Positions 6,819-10,238 of a stretch of DNA of 10,238 nucleotides are shown here, piece after piece. The notes beneath the pieces are model-generated. The model saw nothing but the letters and a program-made list of their open reading frames with translations. It was not told the origin of the DNA and made no database searches. This DNA is from Deltaproteobacteria bacterium. Lineage in GTDB: Bacteria; Desulfobacterota; Dissulfuribacteria; Dissulfuribacterales; JALVPX01. Within the stretch, counting starts at the first letter, position 1. The number at the start of each line of letters is the position of its first letter. Made by a program: the position numbers and the translations under genes. The DNA lies in NCBI GenBank assembly GCA_027031565.1, contig JALVPX010000213.1, forward strand, positions 1 through 10,238, written 5' to 3'.

Positions 6819-7976
6819 TCATGATTGTCCAATCAGTTTCTTGAGTTTGGTCACCAGATACCGTCCAGGCCATGTCAGTTTCCAAAAAGTGGAATTCTGG
6901 ATCTCGTTCAGTTGTTCCATCACGTCCCGCAACCTGGTCTCTGTCTGAGAAAGCTGGTCACGTAGAAGGTTTGTTTCATTTTTCCAACGTTGCCGCAATG
7001 TTTCAAGTTTCTTGATGGTTTCGTTTAACTGGTTTTGCTTTTCATGCAACTTTTGGCCTTGTTGATGATATTTCTGGCCAAGCTGATTGTGCATGTCAAC
7101 CAGTTGAATATGAGACTGGGATAGCTTGTCATACTCCTTTTGGATACGCTGCCGTTCTTCAGCAAGCACTTTGAAATCTTGTTGTATCCTTTGGACGCGT
7201 TGTTTTGCCTGTTGGTATCTTTCCAAGATTTGGTACATCTGTTCTGGAGTCCATCTGGCAAGCCACTTGGCCAACAAGGCCTTGTGCGCATCAGCTTTCT
7301 TTGTCTTGTCAAAAGTGCCTGCCCCCACCCCTGATGTTCCGATTGCCCTATATGTTGCGGAAAAGCGATCAACGTGAATGAATTCAGTTAGTTCTGAAAG
7401 TTGCAACCAAAAATCCCAATCTTCATACACATCCAAAGCGGAGTCAAAGGCAATGCCCTTATCCAGTAGCGAACGCCTGAACAAAACAGAGTGTATGGGT
7501 ATGTATGCCTCCATACGTAATTTTACAGAGTCATAAGGCTCGTTAAAAATAAAGTGTTCGGTATCATCAGCTTCTAGTACCCGGACACCAGAATAGGCAG
7601 CTCCTGCATGCGTGTTTTGTTGAAGGGCCTTGAGTAGATACTCTATGTGATCTGGGTCAAATAGATCATCCTGATCCAGAAAGATTATAAAGTCACCTTG
7701 TGCAGATTGTAGGCCTATATTGGCAGCTTCAGCCCTGCCAACATTTGTTTTAATGTGAATTTGTCGTATATGCGGAAAGGAGTCTTTGAACGGCTTGATC
7801 ACGGAGCTTATATCAACTCCGCCATCATTTACAACGATGACATCTAGATATGGATAAGTTTGTTTTGCAACCGAGGTTAATGCCTCTCTCAAAAGATCTG
7901 GAGAATCTTTTGTTCGAATTATTACTGACACCAAAGGTGAGTCGGTCTTGTCAGTGTATTGCGGTGTCTTGCTCAT
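6819..7976 (-). CDS. GT2 family glycosyltransferase with long C-terminal coiled coil
   Basis: Residues about 14-240 of 385 form a GT-A, family 2 catalytic domain: VSVIIRTKDSPDLLREAL near 16-33, VVNDGG with Asp51, the metal-binding LDQDD (Asp101, Asp103), NVGRAEAANIGL near 78-89, and EDWDFWLQL (185-193), where the acidic residues fit the catalytic-base position. Residues about 245-360 are Q/E/K/R-rich heptad-like sequence with no proline, a predicted coiled coil. It is followed by NSTFWKLTWPGRYL (361-374), which resembles the 'S-x-x-W-r-l-T-x-P-x-R' motif found after coiled coils in many glycan-assembly proteins. The coiled coil may organise a complex with other transferases. It is the first gene of the three-gene run; the ATG at 7976 has only a weak upstream ribosome site. 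No transmembrane segment is apparent. The enzyme class is sure, the specificity unknown. Confidence 0.9.
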   Translation of the reverse strand: MSKTPQYTDKTDSPLVSVIIRTKDSPDLLREALTSVAKQTYPYLDVIVVNDGGVDISSVIKPFKDSFPHIRQIHIKTNVGRAEAANIGLQSAQGDFIIFLDQDDLFDPDHIEYLLKALQQNTHAGAAYSGVRVLEADDTEHFIFNEPYDSVKLRMEAYIPIHSVLFRRSLLDKGIAFDSALDVYEDWDFWLQLSELTEFIHVDRFSATYRAIGTSGVGAGTFDKTKKADAHKALLAKWLARWTPEQMYQILERYQQAKQRVQRIQQDFKVLAEERQRIQKEYDKLSQSHIQLVDMHNQLGQKYHQQGQKLHEKQNQLNETIKKLETLRQRWKNETNLLRDQLSQTETRLRDVMEQLNEIQNSTFWKLTWPGRYLVTKLKKLIGQS

Positions 7977-8267
7977 TGCTGAAATTGTATATGGAAATCT
8001 CTAAGAATCCAATCTCATATTTGTTCAAAATAGGCCTGTTTGCTTCTAACTATCTTCATGATTTCAGTGGGTTATTATGGATCGATACAGGCAAAATAGC
8101 TCCCTTTTTCCGAACTTTTTCGAGAGATACCCATATGTAATTCCTGATTTGTTCTTGCTATGATTACATAGTGTAATATAAAGCTGCAATTTTACATCAT
8201 GGTTGCAATAAGTCACGCCGTATTTGAATGGCAAACGCCAGAAGATCGGTTGTCAAGGTAAAGGGCT
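7977..8267. other. Divergent intergenic region between glycosyltransferase genes
   Basis: These 291 bases separate two divergently read glycosyltransferase genes, so promoters for both directions are expected. No gene of credible length or RNA gene is seen. On the plus strand TAATAT (8174-8179) is a possible -10 with only poor -35 matches (TTGTTC at 19 bases, TTCTTG at 16). On the minus strand a perfect TTGACA (plus-strand complement at 8251-8256) lacks a good -10 at 17 bases. A perfect inverted repeat overlaps the plus-strand -10 candidate, and a small TGGC-AAAC-GCCA hairpin lies at 8229-8240 in the likely leader of the plus-strand gene. Confidence 0.5.
8163..8177. promoter_or_regulatory. 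Perfect inverted repeat, possible operator
   Basis: ATTACA-TAG-TGTAAT has two exact 6-base arms with a 3-base centre. It overlaps the TAATAT that could be the -10 of the plus-strand glycosyltransferase gene, a position where a repressor would block transcription. No regulator is encoded in the window and no second copy was noticed, so the role is inferred from symmetry and location only. Confidence 0.3.
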
Positions 8268-9182
8268 ATGGGCTACTCGAACTACCCTCAAATTTCATTT
8301 CTGATAGTAAATTGGAATGGGTTGCCAGTATTGGAAGAATGCCTGAAGAGTATTGAAAGGACTTGTCACGATGTGGAATATGAGGTTTTGCTATCAGACA
8401 ATAAATCAGATGATGGTAGCGTTTCTTTTGTCAGGCAAAATTTCCCACAAGTTATAATCTTTCAAAACAAAAAGAACCTTTTTTTTGCAACTCCAACAAA
8501 TAACTTGGCAAAGAATGCCAAGGGTGATTTTTTTATGCTTTTAAATAACGATATAATTTTGAAAGAAGGGGCGATTTTAACGCTTTTGAAAACTCTGCAA
8601 GAATCTGAACAAATTGGGGCAGTTGTGCCGCAACTTCTTTACCCTGACGGTACGATACAGCCTTCTTGCAGGCGCTTTCCCACTTTGTTTTCGTTGACGA
8701 TGGCTGGCCTTGGTTTGGATAAAATCTTTCCTCAAAAGAGCTGGAAAATGAAGGATTGGGGACACCGGGAACCCAGATTTGTGAAGCAACCCATGATGTC
8801 CGCAATGTTGATCAAGAGGGATTGTTGGTCAGACGTTGGAGAACTGGACGCCGAACAGTTTCCCTTATATTTCAACGATGTTGACTGGTGTAAAAGGGTG
8901 TTTTCCAGGGGCTGGAAGATAAAATTTGAGCCAAGTGCCAGGGCGATTCATTTAGAGGCATGGAGCGGGAAGAAGCTTGGTTTCAAACAGGCATATTTTT
9001 CGTCAAAAGGCATGTATAATTATTTTCGTAAGCATCATGTGCACACGGTTTTTTCGCCTAAATGGTTTGTCCTAGTCGTGTTGATACTCTCGTTTTTGGG
9101 CTTGAAGGGTTTTGCTTTTGGATCACAATTAATAAAGGAAAGGATTAAAAAAAAATTATCTGCGCAGGAAACTCTGCAATAA
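8268..9182 (+). CDS. GT2 family glycosyltransferase, rhamnosyltransferase-like
   Basis: The 304-residue protein has the layout of WbbL/RfbF-type GT2 enzymes: ISFLIVNWNG (residues 9-18), SDNKSDDGS (43-51), MLLNNDI (90-96, the DXD-equivalent), PQLLYPDGTIQPSCRRFPT (121-139) and FNDVDWCKR (202-210) with Asp204 and Asp206. The P-x-L-x-x-PDG-x-x-Q-x-S-x-R-x-P-T pattern is typical of transferases that add L-rhamnose or similar deoxysugars in O-antigen synthesis, but the donor is not proven. One hydrophobic stretch near residues 266-286 followed by a lysine/arginine-rich tail suggests membrane attachment. The segment NLFFATPTNN (70-79) departs from the usual N-x-GF-A form, having Phe72 where glycine is normal, and is encoded by a T8 run. 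The ATG at 8268 has AAGG 9 bases upstream. Its 3' end overlaps the convergent deacetylase gene by 27 bases, and an A9 run lies at 9147-9155 just before the overlap. Confidence 0.88.
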   Translation: MGYSNYPQISFLIVNWNGLPVLEECLKSIERTCHDVEYEVLLSDNKSDDGSVSFVRQNFPQVIIFQNKKNLFFATPTNNLAKNAKGDFFMLLNNDIILKEGAILTLLKTLQESEQIGAVVPQLLYPDGTIQPSCRRFPTLFSLTMAGLGLDKIFPQKSWKMKDWGHREPRFVKQPMMSAMLIKRDCWSDVGELDAEQFPLYFNDVDWCKRVFSRGWKIKFEPSARAIHLEAWSGKKLGFKQAYFSSKGMYNYFRKHHVHTVFSPKWFVLVVLILSFLGLKGFAFGSQLIKERIKKKLSAQETLQ

Positions 9183-9914
9183 GCGTTTAACACCTCTTGG
9201 CTTATCATCTGGGGCTATAATATAGTTTAACACATGATCTAGCACCTCTTTTTGATCGGTATCTTTAGTAAGTTTCCAAAATGCTTCAGCGTATTTTATT
9301 TTTTGGGGCAATGTGTAAGCCCTAAGTCGATTTAGACAAAGCACATATTCATCATATGGTCTTTGTAATAGTTGGCTTTTGTAAGCTTTCATGGCCTTTT
9401 GTTTTATTTTAAGCACGCTTGTTATATCAATAAAACGGTTTGCCTCGCTTTGACGTGATATTTCATAAAACCATATTCTGCTCTTGGAAGTTGTGCGTTT
9501 CATTGCTTCAAGCGTGATGTGGGTGACGACCCTATGATCAGGATGAAATTCAAGAGGTGATGGCAAAAAGATCGTTTTTGGATCAAATTTTTCGATTAAT
9601 TTTACAAATGATGTAATGACTGAAGAATTTGTACTTATTCCTCTGTCAGCTAGGTTTAGAAAAAGCAATTTTTTTATGCCTAGAATAGATGCTGCCTCTC
9701 GCGCTTCATTCTTCCTTGTAGTGGCTTTGCCACCGGCAGCTCCATCCGTAACCACAACTACTGTTACCTCATGATTTGCTTGAGACGCTAAAGCAATAGT
9801 ACCACCCATGCCAAAGGTCTCATCATCTGGATGTGGTGCAAATACAAGATAGGGTGTGGCAGGGAGGCAGGAGACTTGATATGGAATTAGATCTTGTTCC
9901 TCTTTTATTATCAT
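9156..9914 (-). CDS. PIG-L/LmbE family N-deacetylase
   Basis: The 252-residue protein carries the PIG-L signature: FAPHPDDETFGMGGT (residues 25-39) with His28 and Asp31 as zinc ligands and Asp30 as the likely base, RKNEAREAASILG (67-79), and HPDH (124-127) supplying the third zinc ligand and a transition-state histidine by analogy with MshB. The later DITSVLKIKQKAMKAYKSQ (163-181) also fits the family. These zinc enzymes remove acetyl groups from N-acetylated sugars such as GlcNAc derivatives. Beside an export permease and glycosyltransferases, deacetylation of a glycan precursor is the simplest reading, though the substrate is not shown by the sequence. No signal peptide is visible, so it should act in the cytoplasm. 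It begins 40 bases after the ABC permease stop, likely in one transcript. Its 3' end overlaps the convergent GT2 gene, and nine T follow its stop codon directly. Confidence 0.9.
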   Translation of the reverse strand: MIIKEEQDLIPYQVSCLPATPYLVFAPHPDDETFGMGGTIALASQANHEVTVVVVTDGAAGGKATTRKNEAREAASILGIKKLLFLNLADRGISTNSSVITSFVKLIEKFDPKTIFLPSPLEFHPDHRVVTHITLEAMKRTTSKSRIWFYEISRQSEANRFIDITSVLKIKQKAMKAYKSQLLQRPYDEYVLCLNRLRAYTLPQKIKYAEAFWKLTKDTDQKEVLDHVLNYIIAPDDKPRGVKRLLQSFLRR

Positions 9915-9945
9915 GGCTCTTATATTAAGATTATATGAGATTAAG

Positions 9946-9958
9946 ATAGTTTAACTAT
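9946..9958. repeat. Short perfect inverted repeat at the permease stop
   Basis: ATAGTT-T-AACTAT has exact 6-base arms around one base and includes the permease stop codon (9955-9957). It lies in very A+T-rich sequence before the deacetylase gene. It could be a weak RNA hairpin or a protein site, or simply chance. Confidence 0.25.
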
Positions 9959-10238
9959 ATTACGTCTGCAAAACTACCTCTTAGATACTTAAAGCAAAAG
10001 TATCCGCTAAACAATAATATAATTGATATTGCACCGGCAACAATCAAAATAGATGTTGATATAGTATGTCTAAATAGAAGGCCTCGAATTAGTTCAATAA
10101 AATAATATACTGGATTAAGTTTTATAGCCCACTGCATGGAAGATGGAACCATTGATATTGGATAGAGAATAGGAGTGAAATAGAACCAAAGATTGAGAAC
10201 TATGCTCAGAATTTGCTGTATATCCCTAAGATATACAC
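9955..10238 (-). CDS. ABC-2 type polysaccharide export permease, C-terminal part (5' partial)
   Basis: The frame stays open to the right edge, so only the last 94 residues are seen; an ATG at 10152 is internal. The visible part begins YLRDIQQIL, continues through a hydrophobic WFYFTPILYPIS segment and LNPVYYFIELIRGLLF, and ends with a final membrane helix (about ILIVAGAISIILLFSGYFCF) plus a short tail. This pattern, RDI, then F-x-PI-x-Y-P, then NP-x-x-x-x-IE-x-x-R, is typical of Wzm/TagG/KpsM-type permeases that move O-antigen, teichoic acid or capsule across the inner membrane. They work with a separate ATPase (Wzt/TagH). The ATPase gene does not follow here, since a deacetylase gene does; it may lie upstream beyond the window. 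The permease class is well supported, the cargo is inferred from neighbours. Confidence 0.85.
   Translation of the reverse strand, partial: VYLRDIQQILSIVLNLWFYFTPILYPISMVPSSMQWAIKLNPVYYFIELIRGLLFRHTISTSILIVAGAISIILLFSGYFCFKYLRGSFADVI

Noticed and set aside
7850..8140. 96-codon plus-strand frame running from the GT2 gene into the intergenic region
   Set aside because: Half of it is antisense to the conserved GT2 N-terminus, and the remainder is A+T-rich with no ribosome site or domain.
9156..9190. Rho-independent terminator for the deacetylase gene (GCAG/CTGC stem and T9)
   Set aside because: The stem is only 4 pairs and lies 8 bases before the T run, inside the coding end, so it is not convincing.

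Overview
The window looks like part of a Gram-negative bacterial chromosome in which a metabolic/signalling block borders the edge of a surface-polysaccharide (O-antigen or similar glycan) locus. A phylogenetic guess is Desulfobacterota/deltaproteobacteria, because PEP-synthase-like proteins without the usual C-terminal barrel, YkgJ-type cysteine proteins and CgeB-type glycosyltransferases are all common there. This is an impression from protein style only; there is no rRNA or marker gene in the window.

Region A (2-2790, + strand) holds the 3' part of a PEP synthase/PPDK-like gene with the phosphohistidine swivelling domain but an unfamiliar C-terminal region. Twenty bases later comes a fused protein, an N-terminal dual-specificity-type protein tyrosine phosphatase joined to a C-terminal YkgJ-like cysteine cluster. 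The two look co-transcribed. A single-domain CheY-like response regulator (2797-3162, - strand) converges on them with a 6-base gap.

Region B (3345-7976, - strand) is a three-gene glycosyltransferase run, read from high to low coordinates: a GT2 enzyme with a long C-terminal coiled coil, an 823-residue protein fusing a CgeB-like domain to a GT4 domain, and a stand-alone CgeB-like glycosyltransferase. The CgeB-like domains of the last two genes are recognisably paralogous. A 291-base divergent intergenic region with a perfect inverted repeat separates this run from region C.

Region C (8268-10238) holds a second GT2 enzyme (rhamnosyltransferase-like, + strand) that overlaps tail-to-tail by 27 bases with a PIG-L/LmbE-type deacetylase (- strand). 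Upstream of the deacetylase, running off the right edge, is the C-terminal part of an ABC-2 polysaccharide-export permease (Wzm/TagG type). Together regions B and C suggest assembly of a glycan with de-N-acetylation and ABC-transporter export. Base composition falls from about half G+C in region A to roughly a third in parts of B and C, as is usual for exchangeable glycan loci.

No tRNA, rRNA, CRISPR array, insertion sequence or integrase was seen. The points most worth checking are the phosphatase-YkgJ fusion paired with a barrel-less PEP synthase-like protein, the CgeB-GT4 fusion, and the homopolymer tracts in or beside several genes.
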